This document shows, one piece after another, positions 40,258-54,000 of a stretch of DNA of 64,000 nt. The position numbers were made by a program, and so were the translations under genes. The stretch is from Caenimonas koreensis DSM 17982 (GTDB lineage: Bacteria > Pseudomonadota > Gammaproteobacteria > Burkholderiales > Burkholderiaceae_C). Under the pieces are notes generated by a model, which had not been told where the DNA came from, ran no database searches, and saw only the letters and a list, made by a program, of their open reading frames with translations. Numbering within the stretch: the stretch's first letter is position 1; each line of letters starts with the position of its first letter. The stretch spans positions 62,001 through 126,000 of the forward strand of contig NZ_WJBU01000013.1 in the NCBI RefSeq assembly GCF_009646335.1, read 5' to 3'.

Positions 40258-40587
40258 TCATTTCTGGCGTTTGGTGGTGGGTTTGGATTTGTTGTTGGCA
40301 ACGAGCGCGAAGCGGGCCAGCGCGCGTTCCCACATCTTGTCGAGCTCGTCGCGCAGCACGGCGATGCTTTCGGGCTTGACCGAATAGACGTTGCGCGTGC
40401 CTTCGCTGCGTACGCTGACGAGCTCGACCGATTCAAGCAGCCGCAGATGTTTGGAGACGGCGGGCCGGCTCACGGGCAGCTTGTCCGCAATTTCGCCGAC
40501 AGAGCGCTCGCCCTCGATCAGCAGGCGCACGATCTGCTCGCGCGTGGGGTCGGCCAGCGCCGCGTGCAGGGCAGAGGCACGCGTCAT
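40258..40587 (-). CDS. ArsR-family transcriptional regulator
   Basis: A 109-residue winged helix-turn-helix protein. ALADPTREQIVRLL precedes the recognition helix, SVGEIADKLPVSRPAVSKHLRLL, and the wing is VRSEGTRNVYSV. It lacks the paired cysteines of metal-sensing ArsR proteins, so it probably senses something other than metal. Its ATG overlaps the stop of the YciI-like gene, so they form a pair. The palindrome upstream of that gene is a plausible operator for it. Confidence 0.88.
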   Translation of the reverse strand: MTRASALHAALADPTREQIVRLLIEGERSVGEIADKLPVSRPAVSKHLRLLESVELVSVRSEGTRNVYSVKPESIAVLRDELDKMWERALARFALVANNKSKPTTKRQK

Positions 40588-40886
40588 GACGCGAAAGCCG
40601 CATGGGCGTTGAACCACGGCCGGACTTCGAATAGCAGCAAGCCGGACATCACGGTGGGGTCAGACGACGCGACCGCTTCCACATCCTCGCGGCTCACACC
40701 GACGCGAAACACCATCATCCCGCCGGACGTCTCGTCCAGAAACGGCCCGCCACCGAATGACTTGCCCGCTGCCGCCTGCACGCGGTAGTGATCGACATGC
40801 GCCTGCAGGCCCGGCTGCTCACGAAACGGCACACCGGCCACCCAGGCCGGGCCGGGGCGATGAAACACGACGAACTGCACCTGCAT
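40584..40886 (-). CDS. YciI-like protein
   Basis: A 100-residue small alpha/beta protein with the YciI/dimeric ferredoxin-like layout: VQFVVFHRPGPAW, the region HVDHYRVQAAAGKSFGGGPF, and SSDPTVMSGLLLFEVRPW. YciI homologues include dechlorinases and dehydratase-like enzymes, but most are uncharacterised, and no reaction can be assigned here. It is the first gene of a two-gene unit with the ArsR regulator (overlap ATGA) and is divergent from smc. Confidence 0.8.
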   Translation of the reverse strand: MQVQFVVFHRPGPAWVAGVPFREQPGLQAHVDHYRVQAAAGKSFGGGPFLDETSGGMMVFRVGVSREDVEAVASSDPTVMSGLLLFEVRPWFNAHAAFAS

Positions 40887-40918
40887 GGCGGCTTCTCCTG
40901 CTGTGATTTTGCCGACAT

Positions 40919-40952
40919 GGTAACCATACAGTTACGGTAACGCAAGGGTTAC
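40919..40952. promoter_or_regulatory. Palindromic operator candidate between smc and the YciI/ArsR pair
   Basis: A perfect 11-base palindrome GTTACGGTAAC (40931-40941) is flanked by GGTAAC (40919-40924) and GGTTAC (40947-40952), giving a three-site array in the intergenic space. ArsR proteins bind such imperfect 12-2-12-like repeats at their own promoter. The binding is inferred from position and symmetry. Confidence 0.55.
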
Positions 40953-40999
40953 GGCCTTGCCGCTATCATCGCCTTCAGTCAGAACAGCGGGCAGGGCCA

Positions 41000-43900
41000 G
41001 TGCGTCTCAATTCGATCAAGTTATCCGGCTTCAAATCCTTTGCCGACCCCACCAACTTCATGCTCCCAGGCCAGCTGGTGGGCGTTGTGGGGCCCAACGG
41101 CTGCGGCAAGTCGAACATCATGGATGCCGTGCGGTGGGTGCTGGGCGAGTCGCGCGCCAGCGAGCTGCGCGGCGAATCCATGCAGGACGTGATCTTCAAT
41201 GGCACGACGACGCGCAAACCTTCGTCGCGCTCGTCTGTTGAACTCATCTTTGACAACGCCGATCACCGTGCCGGCGGCCAGTGGGCGCAGTTTGCCGAGA
41301 TCGCCGTCAAGCGCGTGCTGACGCGCGACGGCACTTCCAGCTACTACATCAACAACCAGCCCGTGCGCCGCCGCGACGTGCAGGACGTGTTCCTGGGCAC
41401 GGGCCTGGGCCCACGCGCCTACGCCATCATCGGCCAGGGCACGATCAGCCGCATCATCGAGTCCAAGCCTGAAGAGCTGCGCCTGTTCCTCGAAGAAGCT
41501 GCGGGCGTGTCGAAGTACAAAGAGCGCCGACGCGAGACGGAAAACCGCCTGTCTGACACGCGCGAGAACCTCACGCGCGTTGAAGACATCCTGCGCGAGC
41601 TCAACTCCAACCTCGACAAGCTCGAAAAGCAAGCTGAGGTTGCACAGACTTACAACGCCCTGCAAGCCGACGCCACGCTCAAGCAGCACCAGCAGTGGTT
41701 CCTCAAGCGCGCCGAGAGCGAGGCGGACCAGGCGAAGGTCAAGTCAGACGCCGAGAAGTCCGTCAACGAGCTCGAATCGAAGATCGCTGATCTGCGCCAC
41801 ATCGAAAGCGAGCTGGAGACGATTCGCCAGGCGCACTATGCGGCGGGCGACCAGGTGAACCAGTCGCAAGGCCTGCTCTATGAGGCGAGCGCCGAAGTGG
41901 GGCGGCTTGAGGCGGAAATCCGCTTCGTGGTCGAAGGCCGCCAGCGTGTGGAGCAACGGCTGATCCAGCTGAAGGAACAGGCCACGCACTGGGGCACGCG
42001 CAAGGACGAAGCGCTGGCTGAGATTGATACGCTGGCCGGGCAAGCCGTTGACGCTGAAGAGAAGGCCGCGCTGCTCGCTGCGCAAGTTGAAGAGCAGGGC
42101 ATGCAGATGCCCGATCTGGAAGAGGCCGTTCGCACGGCGCAGGCTGCAGCCAACGAGCAGCGCACCAGCGTCGCGCAGGTGCAGCAGCAAATCCAGGTGC
42201 TGGCCGCCGACCAACGCAATATTGAAGAGCAGTCGCGCCAGTTCAGCCAGCGGCGCGAGCGGCTCGTTGCCGACAAGAATGCACTGGCCGCGCCCGATGA
42301 AACCCGGCTTGAAAACCTGCGCACGCAGCTCGCCGCAGCACAGGAAGCCGCCGAGACGGCCGATGCGCGCCTGCACGAGCTGCAAGACCAGGTGCCGCAG
42401 CTCGACGATGAGCGCCGCAATCGCCAGCAGGCCGTCAACACGGAAAGCCACAAGCAAAGCGACTTTTCTGCCCGCATGGAAGCGCTGAAGGCGCTGCAGG
42501 AAAAGGTCAAGACCGACGACAAGCTCAAGCCCTGGCTCGCACGCCACGGCCTGGATGGCCTGCAGGGCCTGTGGAGCCGCATCCACATCGAACAAGGCTG
42601 GGAAAACGCGCTGGAAGCCGCGCTGCGCGAGCGGATGAACTCGCTGGAAGTCTCGCGGCTGGACATGGTGCGCGCCTTCGGCAACGACGCGCCGCCCGCC
42701 AAGCTCGCGTTCTACAGCCAGCCGCAAGCTGGTGTGCCTGAACCCGCTGGCGCGCTGCCGCGTCTGGCAGACCTGCTGCGCCTGAACGACGCAGGCCAGA
42801 AGGCTCTGCTGACTGACTGGCTGCACGGCTGCTACACCGCAGCCTCATTTGAAGATGCGCTGGCCGCACGCGACAAGCTCGCTGCCGGCGAGGCGATTTA
42901 CGTCAAGGGCGGTCACGCCGTCACGCCGCACAGCGTCACGTTCTATGCGCAGGATTCCGCGCAGGCGGGCTTGCTCGCGCGCCAGCAGGAAATCGAGAAC
43001 CTTGAAAAGCAGTTGCGCGCGCAATCGCTGATTGCTGAAGAGGCCAGGTCGGCGCTGGTCCGCGCTGAGGCCGCCTACACCGATGCATCGCAGCGCCTTG
43101 TCACGGCCCGCCGCGACGCGGGCGAGACGCAAAGCCGCGCGCATGAGCTGCAAGTCGAATACCTGCGCCTGACGCAGCTGGCCGAGCAGACGCGCGCGCG
43201 CAGCGAGCAGCTGATGAGCGACTTGTCTGAAGTCGATGCCATGCTGGAAGACCTGCAGGAGCGCCGAGTGACGGCAGAAGGCCGCTTCGAAGAGCTCGAC
43301 ATGCAGCTGGCCGACAGCCAGGAGCGGCATGCCCAGCTGGACGAGCGTGTGATCGAAGCGCAGCGCAAGCTGTCTGAATCACGCGAGCAGCTTCGCAGCC
43401 TGGAGCGGCAGGCGCAGGAAGCGACCTTCTCGCAGCGCTCCGTCGAGGCGCGCAAGGGCGAGCTGCAACGCGCGATTGAAACGGCGGACCAGCAAGCACG
43501 CTCACTCGCCGACGAAGAAGGCCGAGCACGTGACGAACTGGCCCGCCTGACGGACGCTGCTGCGCAAGCCGGTTTGCAGAACGCGTTGTCGCTCAAGCTG
43601 GAGCGCGAGCAGATGCTGGGCGCCAAGCGCAGCGAATACGACGACCTGACGGCCAAGCTGCGCGCCAGCGATGAGCGCCGCCTGCAACTCGAGCGCGAGC
43701 TCGACCCGCTGCGCCAGCGCATCACGGATTTCCAGCTTAAGGAGCAAGCCGCGCGCCTGGGCTTCGAGCAGTACGAACAGTTGCTTGCCGATGCGCAAGC
43801 CGACCTGGAGGCAATTGCCAAGTCGATCGAAGACGGCAAGGTGCGGCTGCCGGGCATGCAGAATGAAATCGACCGCCTGCACCGCGAGATCGCGGCGCTG

Positions 43901-44515
43901 GGCGCAGTGAACCTGGCCGCGCTGGATGAGTTAACCACAGCACGCGAGCGCAAGCAGTTCCTTGATTCGCAGTCGGCCGACTTGACCGAAGCAATGACCA
44001 CGCTTGAAGACGCAATTCGCAAGATCGACGGCGAAACGCGCGAGCTGCTGGCCGGCACCTTCAACATCGTGAATGAACACTTCGGCAGGATGTTCCCCGA
44101 GCTCTTCGGTGGCGGCAATGCCAAGCTGGTGATGACGGGCGACGAGATTCTTGATTCGGGCGTGCAGGTGATGGCGCAGCCGCCCGGCAAGAAGAACCAG
44201 ACGATTCACCTGCTCTCGGGCGGCGAAAAGGCGCTCACGGCCATCGCGCTCGTGTTCGCGATCTTCCAGCTCAACCCGGCGCCGTTCTGCCTGCTGGACG
44301 AAGTGGATGCGCCGCTGGACGACGCAAATACCGAGCGCTATGCGAAACTCGTGTCGAGCATGAGCCGCGAAACCCAGTTCCTCTTCATCAGCCACAACAA
44401 GATCGCCATGGAAATGGCCGAGCAACTCATTGGCGTGACGATGCAGGAGCAGGGCGTGTCACGCATCGTGGCTGTGGACATGGAAGCTGCCGTGTCGATG
44501 GCCGAGGCTGCATGA
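41000..44515 (+). CDS. smc: Chromosome partition protein SMC
   Basis: SMC forms condensin-like rings that organise and segregate the chromosome. The 1171-residue protein has all five parts. These are an N-terminal ATPase head with Walker A GPNGCGKSN (Lys37), a long coiled coil, a hinge at about residues 520-650 and a returning coiled coil. The C-terminal head has LLSGGEKALTAIALVF, FCLLDEVDAPLDDANTERY and SHNKIAMEMAEQLIGVTM. It begins at a GTG and is followed 15 bases later by zipA. The gene order smc-zipA-ligA is common in proteobacteria. Confidence 0.97.
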   Translation: MRLNSIKLSGFKSFADPTNFMLPGQLVGVVGPNGCGKSNIMDAVRWVLGESRASELRGESMQDVIFNGTTTRKPSSRSSVELIFDNADHRAGGQWAQFAEIAVKRVLTRDGTSSYYINNQPVRRRDVQDVFLGTGLGPRAYAIIGQGTISRIIESKPEELRLFLEEAAGVSKYKERRRETENRLSDTRENLTRVEDILRELNSNLDKLEKQAEVAQTYNALQADATLKQHQQWFLKRAESEADQAKVKSDAEKSVNELESKIADLRHIESELETIRQAHYAAGDQVNQSQGLLYEASAEVGRLEAEIRFVVEGRQRVEQRLIQLKEQATHWGTRKDEALAEIDTLAGQAVDAEEKAALLAAQVEEQGMQMPDLEEAVRTAQAAANEQRTSVAQVQQQIQVLAADQRNIEEQSRQFSQRRERLVADKNALAAPDETRLENLRTQLAAAQEAAETADARLHELQDQVPQLDDERRNRQQAVNTESHKQSDFSARMEALKALQEKVKTDDKLKPWLARHGLDGLQGLWSRIHIEQGWENALEAALRERMNSLEVSRLDMVRAFGNDAPPAKLAFYSQPQAGVPEPAGALPRLADLLRLNDAGQKALLTDWLHGCYTAASFEDALAARDKLAAGEAIYVKGGHAVTPHSVTFYAQDSAQAGLLARQQEIENLEKQLRAQSLIAEEARSALVRAEAAYTDASQRLVTARRDAGETQSRAHELQVEYLRLTQLAEQTRARSEQLMSDLSEVDAMLEDLQERRVTAEGRFEELDMQLADSQERHAQLDERVIEAQRKLSESREQLRSLERQAQEATFSQRSVEARKGELQRAIETADQQARSLADEEGRARDELARLTDAAAQAGLQNALSLKLEREQMLGAKRSEYDDLTAKLRASDERRLQLERELDPLRQRITDFQLKEQAARLGFEQYEQLLADAQADLEAIAKSIEDGKVRLPGMQNEIDRLHREIAALGAVNLAALDELTTARERKQFLDSQSADLTEAMTTLEDAIRKIDGETRELLAGTFNIVNEHFGRMFPELFGGGNAKLVMTGDEILDSGVQVMAQPPGKKNQTIHLLSGGEKALTAIALVFAIFQLNPAPFCLLDEVDAPLDDANTERYAKLVSSMSRETQFLFISHNKIAMEMAEQLIGVTMQEQGVSRIVAVDMEAAVSMAEAA

Positions 44516-44530
44516 CGAGGCCGCAGGCGC

Positions 44531-47633
<3,103 letters not shown>

Positions 47634-47742
47634 GGGCGAGTCTCGACCGATTGACCACTCGCGATGCCGGCGCTGGCCATGAGCCTGCCTTGCGTTTGTC
47701 CCAAGTCAAGTTGCGGCGCCATCGCGCCTGTAGACTGGTTGC

Positions 47743-48150
47743 ATGCACAAGGTTCGGCGCTCGCGGCGCTTGCTTGCAGGATGGATGCTGGTGGTGATGC
47801 TGTTCACCCAGCTGGCCATGTCCGCCTACGCTTGCCCGGCCGTTGAGGCATCGCTGTCCGGCACTGTTGCGCAGGCAAGCATGCCGGACTGTGACATGGC
47901 TGGCACCATGGACCCAGACCAGCCACAGCTGTGCCGGGCGCATTGGCTGCAGGACTCGCTGGCCGCGCTCGCCACTCACGGCACGGACACCCAACCTCCC
48001 GCCCCGCCGTTGCTGCTGGCCACGCTGGACTGGACGCAGGTCCTCCTCGCGCCGCAGGGGCGCGCCAGCCAGCCAGCACCTGTGGCCACGGGCGCGCCGC
48101 CGCCGGGCGCGCCACCCATCTACCTGTCGCTTCTCGTCCTTCGCAACTAG
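47743..48150 (+). CDS. Small secreted protein of the metal-efflux operon (unknown)
   Basis: A 135-residue protein with an N-terminal basic stretch and hydrophobic signal (RRLLAGWMLVVMLFTQLAMSAYAC). A short cysteine/histidine- and methionine-containing region follows (ACP, SMPDCDMAG, LCRAH), then a proline/alanine-rich tail. Small Cys/His/Met proteins of this kind often precede Cus-type copper efflux genes, where they may bind copper in the periplasm. I do not recognise a named family; the function is inferred from context. It is 77 bases upstream of the TolC-like gene, in the same orientation. Confidence 0.6.
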   Translation: MHKVRRSRRLLAGWMLVVMLFTQLAMSAYACPAVEASLSGTVAQASMPDCDMAGTMDPDQPQLCRAHWLQDSLAALATHGTDTQPPAPPLLLATLDWTQVLLAPQGRASQPAPVATGAPPPGAPPIYLSLLVLRN

Positions 48151-48227
48151 CGCGCTCGCTGGTTGTAGCCCGCACGTTTGCGGGCTGTGGGTCACGTCTT
48201 GGTGTGTTTCCTTTCGAAGGACTTGTC

Positions 48228-49469
48228 ATGGATATCTACGTCTTGCGGTCGCGCTCATGGCTGGCGTTCGCTGCAGTGTGCTGGCCGGCGTTGTCGCACG
48301 CCGCGCTCGGTTTCGATGAAGCGGCCCGGCTGGCACGCGAACAAGCGCCTTCGTTACTGGCCCAGCGAAATGCGCTCGCCGGCGCGCAGGCCGCCCAGCC
48401 GGCGGCTGCTACCTTGCCTGATCCTCGCTTGACGCTCGGCGTCGACAACCTGCCTGTCAGCGGCCCCGATCGCTTCAGCCTGACGCGCGACTTCATGACC
48501 ATGAAGCGCGTTGGCCTGATGCAGGAGGTGCCTAACCGCGCCAAGCGCGACGCGCGGGCCGGCGGTGCGCAGGCGCGCATCGACCGCGAACAGGCTTTGT
48601 TGCAGGCTGCTGGCCTGACCGTTCAAAGGGAGGCCAAGCTGGCGTGGCTGGCGGTGTACTACGCGCAGCGCCGGTTGGCCGAACTCGACGCGCTCGACGC
48701 GGAGAACCGCGTGCTGCTCGACACCATCGGCCCGCGCATTGCCGCAGGCAAGGCCATGCCCGCAGACCGTGCCATGGCGCAGCAGGAGAAGCTCGCCCTG
48801 GCCGACCGCCGCGACGAGGCGAATCGCGACGTGGCCAAGGCGCGCGCCAGCCTGCGGCGATGGGTGGGAGACCGCGCTGATGAACCACTGGCCGGCGAGC
48901 CACCGCAGGTGACTGTGGAAGCCGGCTCGGTGCGCGCCGGACTGCACAGCCATGCCGAACTTGCGCCCTACGAAGCGATGCGCGCGGTGGCACTTGCCGA
49001 GGCCAGCGAAGCCACGGCGGACAGCCGCGGCGACTGGTCATGGGAGCTGGCCTACAGCCGCCGCGGCGCGCAGTACGGGGACATGGTGTCCTTCCAGGTC
49101 AGCCTCGATTTGCCGTGGCAGACCGAGCGGCGCCAGCAGCCGCAGGCTCTCGCGAAGCTCAAGGAAGTCGAGCGCATCGACGCCGAGCGGCAGGACATGG
49201 CGCGTAAACACCAGGAGGAAGTGGAGGGCCAGCTCGCCGAGCTGCAGGCGCTGGACGCCCAGCGAGCGCGCTTGCAGGCCAGTGGCAGGCCGCTGGCCGC
49301 CGAGCGCGTCGCACTGGCAATGGCCAGCTACCAGGCCGGCCGCGGTGACTTGCCTGCCGTGCTGGCAGCGCGGCGCGAAGCCGTTGACCTCGGGCTGCGG
49401 CTGCTTGATCTGGACTTGCAGCGCGCCTCGTTGCGCGTGCGCCTGACAACCTTGATTGCGGAGCAATGA
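48228..49469 (+). CDS. TolC-family outer-membrane efflux protein (CusC-like)
   Basis: A 413-residue outer-membrane factor with signal sequence (LAFAAVCWPALSHAAL) and two TolC-like repeated halves (LARLEQAPSLLA-type helices, LPDPRLTLGVDNLPV, and the coiled-coil segments RLAELDALDAENRVLL and QRASLRVRLTTLIAEQ). It would form the outer channel for the CusB/CusA pump next to it. A Shine-Dalgarno GAAGGA lies before ATG 48228. One base separates its stop from the adaptor gene. Sequence is only moderately TolC-like; the role is from the operon. Confidence 0.85.
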   Translation: MDIYVLRSRSWLAFAAVCWPALSHAALGFDEAARLAREQAPSLLAQRNALAGAQAAQPAAATLPDPRLTLGVDNLPVSGPDRFSLTRDFMTMKRVGLMQEVPNRAKRDARAGGAQARIDREQALLQAAGLTVQREAKLAWLAVYYAQRRLAELDALDAENRVLLDTIGPRIAAGKAMPADRAMAQQEKLALADRRDEANRDVAKARASLRRWVGDRADEPLAGEPPQVTVEAGSVRAGLHSHAELAPYEAMRAVALAEASEATADSRGDWSWELAYSRRGAQYGDMVSFQVSLDLPWQTERRQQPQALAKLKEVERIDAERQDMARKHQEEVEGQLAELQALDAQRARLQASGRPLAAERVALAMASYQAGRGDLPAVLAARREAVDLGLRLLDLDLQRASLRVRLTTLIAEQ

Positions 49470-49470
49470 C

Positions 49471-51030
49471 ATGAATTCCACCTTCAGCAAAGTGCTTCCC
49501 GGCGTTGTGATCCTGGCCGTGGGCGTCGGTATCGGTGCCGGTATCTCGCATTGGCGCAGCTTTGGCGCGCATGCGGTCGATCCGGCGCCACAGGCAGCGT
49601 CTGCAGCCCCCGCCGCGGCCGGGCGCAAGGTGCTGTACTGGTACGACCCCATGTCGCCCACGCAAAAGTTCGACAAGCCGGGCAAGTCGCCATTCATGGA
49701 CATGCAACTCGTGCCGCGCTACGCCGACGAGGAGCAGGCCAGCGCTGCGGCCAGCCCGCAACTCGCGGTGAGCGCGCAGGCGCAGCAGGCGCTGGGGTTG
49801 CGGCTGGCGAGCGTGGAGCGCAAATCCATCAACGCCGCGATCGATGTGGTGGGCACCGTCGGGCTCAACGACCGCGATGTGAGTATCGTGCAGGCGCGAG
49901 CCGCCGGCTTTGTGGAGCGGGTGTATGCAAGGGCGCCAGGCGACGTGATCGCAGCGGGTGCGCCTCTGGTGGATGTGCTGAACCCGGAGTGGCTCGGCGC
50001 GCAACAGGAGTTCCTGGCGGTCAAGGCCACGAATGACGCAGCCTTGACGCAGGCCGCTCGCCAGCGCCTTGTGCTGCTGGGTATTTCCGCCGCCGCGATC
50101 GAGAAAGTCGAGCGCACCGGGCAACCCACGGCGCTGCATACGATCACTGCTCCCTCGGGTGGCGTGATTACCGAGTTGATGGTCCGCAGGGGCATGAGCA
50201 TTTCACCCGGTATGACGCTCGCGCGCATCAACGGGCTGGACAGTGTCTGGCTCGAGGCCGCGTTGCCTGAAGCCCAGGCGGCGACCATGCAGCCGGGACA
50301 GGCCGTGCAGGCACGCTTTGTGGCGCTGCCGGGCCTGGTCGTCAACGGCCGCATTGCGGCGGTGTTGCCCGAATCCAATCGCGAGACCCGTACGCTGCGT
50401 GTGCGAATTGAGTTGCCCAACCCGGTCCAGCGGCTGAAGGCGGGCATGTTCGCCCAGGTCAGCGTGCGTGGTGCCGAGCGAACGGCCCTCGTGGTGCCGG
50501 CCGAAGCGGTGATCCGCACTGGCAAGCGCAGCCTGGTTTACCTGTCTGAGCAGCCGGGCAAGTTCCGGCCGGTGGAGGTGCAGGTGCGCGAACAGGTCGG
50601 CGAGCAGATGGTCGTGACGGGCGGGTTGTCTGAAGGGCAGAAGGTCGTCGCGTCAGGGCAGTTTCTGATCGACTCCGAGGCCAGCCTGCAGGGAGTGATG
50701 GCACGCGCTGCCGCGCCGGCTGCGCCATTAGCCGCGCCGGTCGCCGCGCCGGTGGCTTCGACACCGGCTGCCTCAACGGAGCCCGAATACCAGACCCGCG
50801 GCATCGTGGTCGATATCGACGCCGATGGCGTCACACTGGATCACCAGGCAGTGGCAGCGCTGAAGTGGCCGCCCATGACCATGCCCTTCAAGCTGGCTGA
50901 CAAGAAGCTGGGGGCTGGTGTGAAGAAGTCGCAGGCCGTTGACTTCAGCTTCGTCAAGCGCGGTGATGACTACGTGATCACTCGTCTGGCGCCCGCTGCG
51001 CCGACGCACGCAAAGGGAGCGCAGCGATGA
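49471..51030 (+). CDS. CusB-like RND adaptor fused to a CusF-like domain
   Basis: A 519-residue periplasmic membrane-fusion protein. After an N-terminal anchor comes a heavy-metal-binding segment ([18 protein letters not shown]). The lipoyl/beta-barrel domains follow, with [19 protein letters not shown] and [17 protein letters not shown]. Residues from about 440 form a CusF-like domain: H458, W466, M469 and M471 keep the exact spacing of the Cu(I)/Ag(I) ligands of E. coli CusF (H36, W44, M47, M49). So adaptor and metallochaperone are one chain. Its stop overlaps the ATG of the RND pump. Confidence 0.92.
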   Translation: MNSTFSKVLPGVVILAVGVGIGAGISHWRSFGAHAVDPAPQAASAAPAAAGRKVLYWYDPMSPTQKFDKPGKSPFMDMQLVPRYADEEQASAAASPQLAVSAQAQQALGLRLASVERKSINAAIDVVGTVGLNDRDVSIVQARAAGFVERVYARAPGDVIAAGAPLVDVLNPEWLGAQQEFLAVKATNDAALTQAARQRLVLLGISAAAIEKVERTGQPTALHTITAPSGGVITELMVRRGMSISPGMTLARINGLDSVWLEAALPEAQAATMQPGQAVQARFVALPGLVVNGRIAAVLPESNRETRTLRVRIELPNPVQRLKAGMFAQVSVRGAERTALVVPAEAVIRTGKRSLVYLSEQPGKFRPVEVQVREQVGEQMVVTGGLSEGQKVVASGQFLIDSEASLQGVMARAAAPAAPLAAPVAAPVASTPAASTEPEYQTRGIVVDIDADGVTLDHQAVAALKWPPMTMPFKLADKKLGAGVKKSQAVDFSFVKRGDDYVITRLAPAAPTHAKGAQR

Positions 51031-54000
51031 TCGCGCGGCTGATCCGCTGGTCAGTCGCCAACCGGTTCCTGGTGCTGCTGGCGACGCTGGCGCTGGGCGC
51101 GTGGGGTGTTTACAGCCTGCGAAGCACACCCATTGATGCGCTGCCGGACCTGTCAGACGTGCAGGTCATCATCCGCACGAGCTACCCTGGCCAGGCGCCG
51201 CAGATCGTCGAGAACCAGGTCACCTATCCACTCGCAACCACCATGTTGTCGGTGCCCGGCGCCAAGGCCGTGCGCGGCTTTTCGTTCTTTGGCGACAGCT
51301 TTGTTTATGTGCTGTTCGACGATGGCACGGACTTGTATTGGGCGCGCTCACGCGTGCTCGAATATTTGAACCAGGTGCAGGCGCGCCTGCCCGCAAGCGC
51401 GAAAACATCGCTCGGCCCGGACGCGACTGGCGTCGGCTGGATCTTCGAATACGCGCTGGTGGACCGCAGCGGCCGCAATGACTTGTCGCAGCTGCGCACG
51501 CTGCAGGACTGGTTTCTCAAGTACGAGTTGAAGAGCCTGCCCGACGTGGCAGAAGTTGCCAGCGTCGGCGGCATGGTGCGGCAGTACCAGGTGGTGGTCG
51601 ATCCGGCCAAGCTCGTCGCCTACGGCATCACCTACAACCAGGTGCGCGAAGCACTGCTGGCGGGCAACCAGGAAACCGGTGGGTCGGTGCTGGAGCTGGC
51701 CGAGGTCGAGTACATGGTGCGTGCCAGCGGCTACCTTCGTTCGCTGGACGACTTCCGTGCCATTCCACTGGCTGCGCGCGGCGGTGTGCCAGTGACCTTG
51801 GGCGACGTGGCAATCGTGCAGGTCGGCCCGGAAATGCGACGCGGCATCGCGGAGCTTGATGGTGAAGGCGAAGTCGCGGGCGGGGTGGTGATCCTGCGCT
51901 CGGGCAAGAACGCGCAGGCAACGATTGCAGCGGTGAAGGCCAGGCTGGCCGACTTGCAAAAGAGCCTGCCAGCCGGCGTGGAAGTCGTCACCACCTATGA
52001 CCGCAGCGCCCTCATCGAGCGCGCCATTACCAACCTGACCCACAAGCTGATCGAGGAGTTCATCGTCGTCGCCATCGTGTGCGCCGTCTTCCTCTGGCAC
52101 CTTCGTTCGGCGCTGGTGGCGATCATCGCGCTGCCGCTCGGCGTGCTGACGGCCTTCCTGGTCATGCGCTACCAGGGCATCAACGCCAACATCATGTCGC
52201 TCGGCGGTATCGCGATTGCGATTGGTGCGATGGTCGATGCGGCGGTGGTGATGATCGAGAACGCGCACAAGCGCATCGAGGCGTGGCAGCACGCCCACCC
52301 TGACGGCGTGCTGCAGGGCGATGAGCGCTGGCGCGTGATGACCGAAGCGGCCGAGGAGGTCGGCCCGGCGCTGTTTTTCTCGCTGCTGATCATCACCTTG
52401 TCTTTCATTCCAGTGTTCACGCTGCAGGCACAAGAAGGGCGCCTGTTCGGCCCACTGGCATTCACCAAGACCTACGCGATGGCCGCTGCTGCGGGGTTGT
52501 CCGTCACGCTCATCCCGGTATTGATGGGCTACTGGATACGCGGGCGCATTCCCGACGAGCGAAGAAACCCGATCACGCGGGCGTTGATTGCGGCCTACCA
52601 GCCCGCCCTTGAAGCCGTGCTCCGGCGGCCCAAGGCCACACTCGTTGTCGCCGTGATCCTGTTGGCGACCACGGCGTGGCCGCTGATGCGACTGGGCGGG
52701 GAATTCCTGCCGCCGCTCGATGAGGGCGACTTGCTGTACATGCCATCTGCACTGCCGGGCATGTCTGCGCAGAAGGCGTCTGAACTGCTGCAACGCACCA
52801 ATCGCATGATCAAGACCGTGCCCGAAGTGCAGCGTGTGTTTGGCAAGGCAGGGCGCGCGGAAACAGCCACGGACCCTGCACCGCTTGAGATGTTCGAGAC
52901 CACTATTCAACTCAAACCGCGTGACCAATGGCGAGCCGGCATGACGCCCGAGAAGCTGGTCGCAGAGCTGGATAGCGCAGTGAAAGTGCCGGGCCTGTCC
53001 AACATCTGGGTGCCACCCATTCGCAACCGCATCGACATGCTGGCCACCGGCATCAAGAGCCCCATTGGCGTGAAGGTCAGCGGCAGCAGTCTTGCCGCGA
53101 TTGACCGCATTGCAGCGGCCGTGGAGCAAGTGGCCAGGCAAGTGCCCGGCGTGTCGTCGGCGCTGGCCGAGCGATTGACGGGCGGGCGTTATGTCGATGT
53201 GCAGATCGACCGCGTGGCTGCTGCGCGCTATGGGCTGAACATCGCCGACGTGCAGGCACTGGTGGCAGGCGCGATCGGCGGCGAAAACGTGAGCGAAACG
53301 ATCGAAGGTCTGGCGCGCTTCCCGATCAACCTGCGCTATCCGCGTGAGTGGCGCGACACGCCGCAGCGGCTCGCCGAGTTGCCGATTCTCACGGCGACCG
53401 GCCAGCAGATCACGCTGGGCACGGTGGCCAAGGTGGCGATCAGCGATGGCCCGCCGATGCTCAAGAGTGAGAACGCGCGGCCCTCCGGCTGGGTGTATGT
53501 GGATGTGCGGGACAGGGACCTGGCGTCCGTCGCCGAAGACCTGCGCCGTGCAGTTGCCGCGCAGGTCAAGCTCGACCCCGGGATGAGCATCGCTTACTCG
53601 GGCCAGTTCGAATACATGGAGCGCGCCAACGCAAGGCTGAAGGTCGTGGTGCCTGCCACCTTGCTCATCATCTTCGTGCTGCTGTACCTCACGTTCGGCC
53701 GGCTCGACGAGGCCGTGCTCATCATGGCAACGCTGCCGTTTGCATTGACGGGTGGCGTGTGGTTTTTGTACCTGATGGGCTACCACTTGTCGGTTGCGAC
53801 GGGCGTGGGCTTCATCGCGCTTGCCGGCGTGGCGGCTGAGTTCGGTGTGGTGATGCTGCTGTATCTCAAGCATGCGTTGCATGACCATCTGGCTGGCGGC
53901 ATCGCGACCACGAAAACCGTGGTGGACGACGCCATCCGCGAGGGCGCTGTGCTGCGCGTGCGGCCCAAGGCGATGACGGTCGCCGTGATCCTGGCTGGCC

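Noticed and set aside
47634-47742. CueR- or CusR-type copper operator before the efflux operon
   Set aside because: CTTG and CAAG blocks occur, but no proper dyad with consensus spacing could be found.
51348-53888. Long antisense reading frame of over 800 codons opposite the RND pump gene
   Set aside because: It is the complement of a clear pump gene with conserved methionines. High GC content keeps antisense frames open. Its predicted protein is His/Gln/Arg-rich with no family features.
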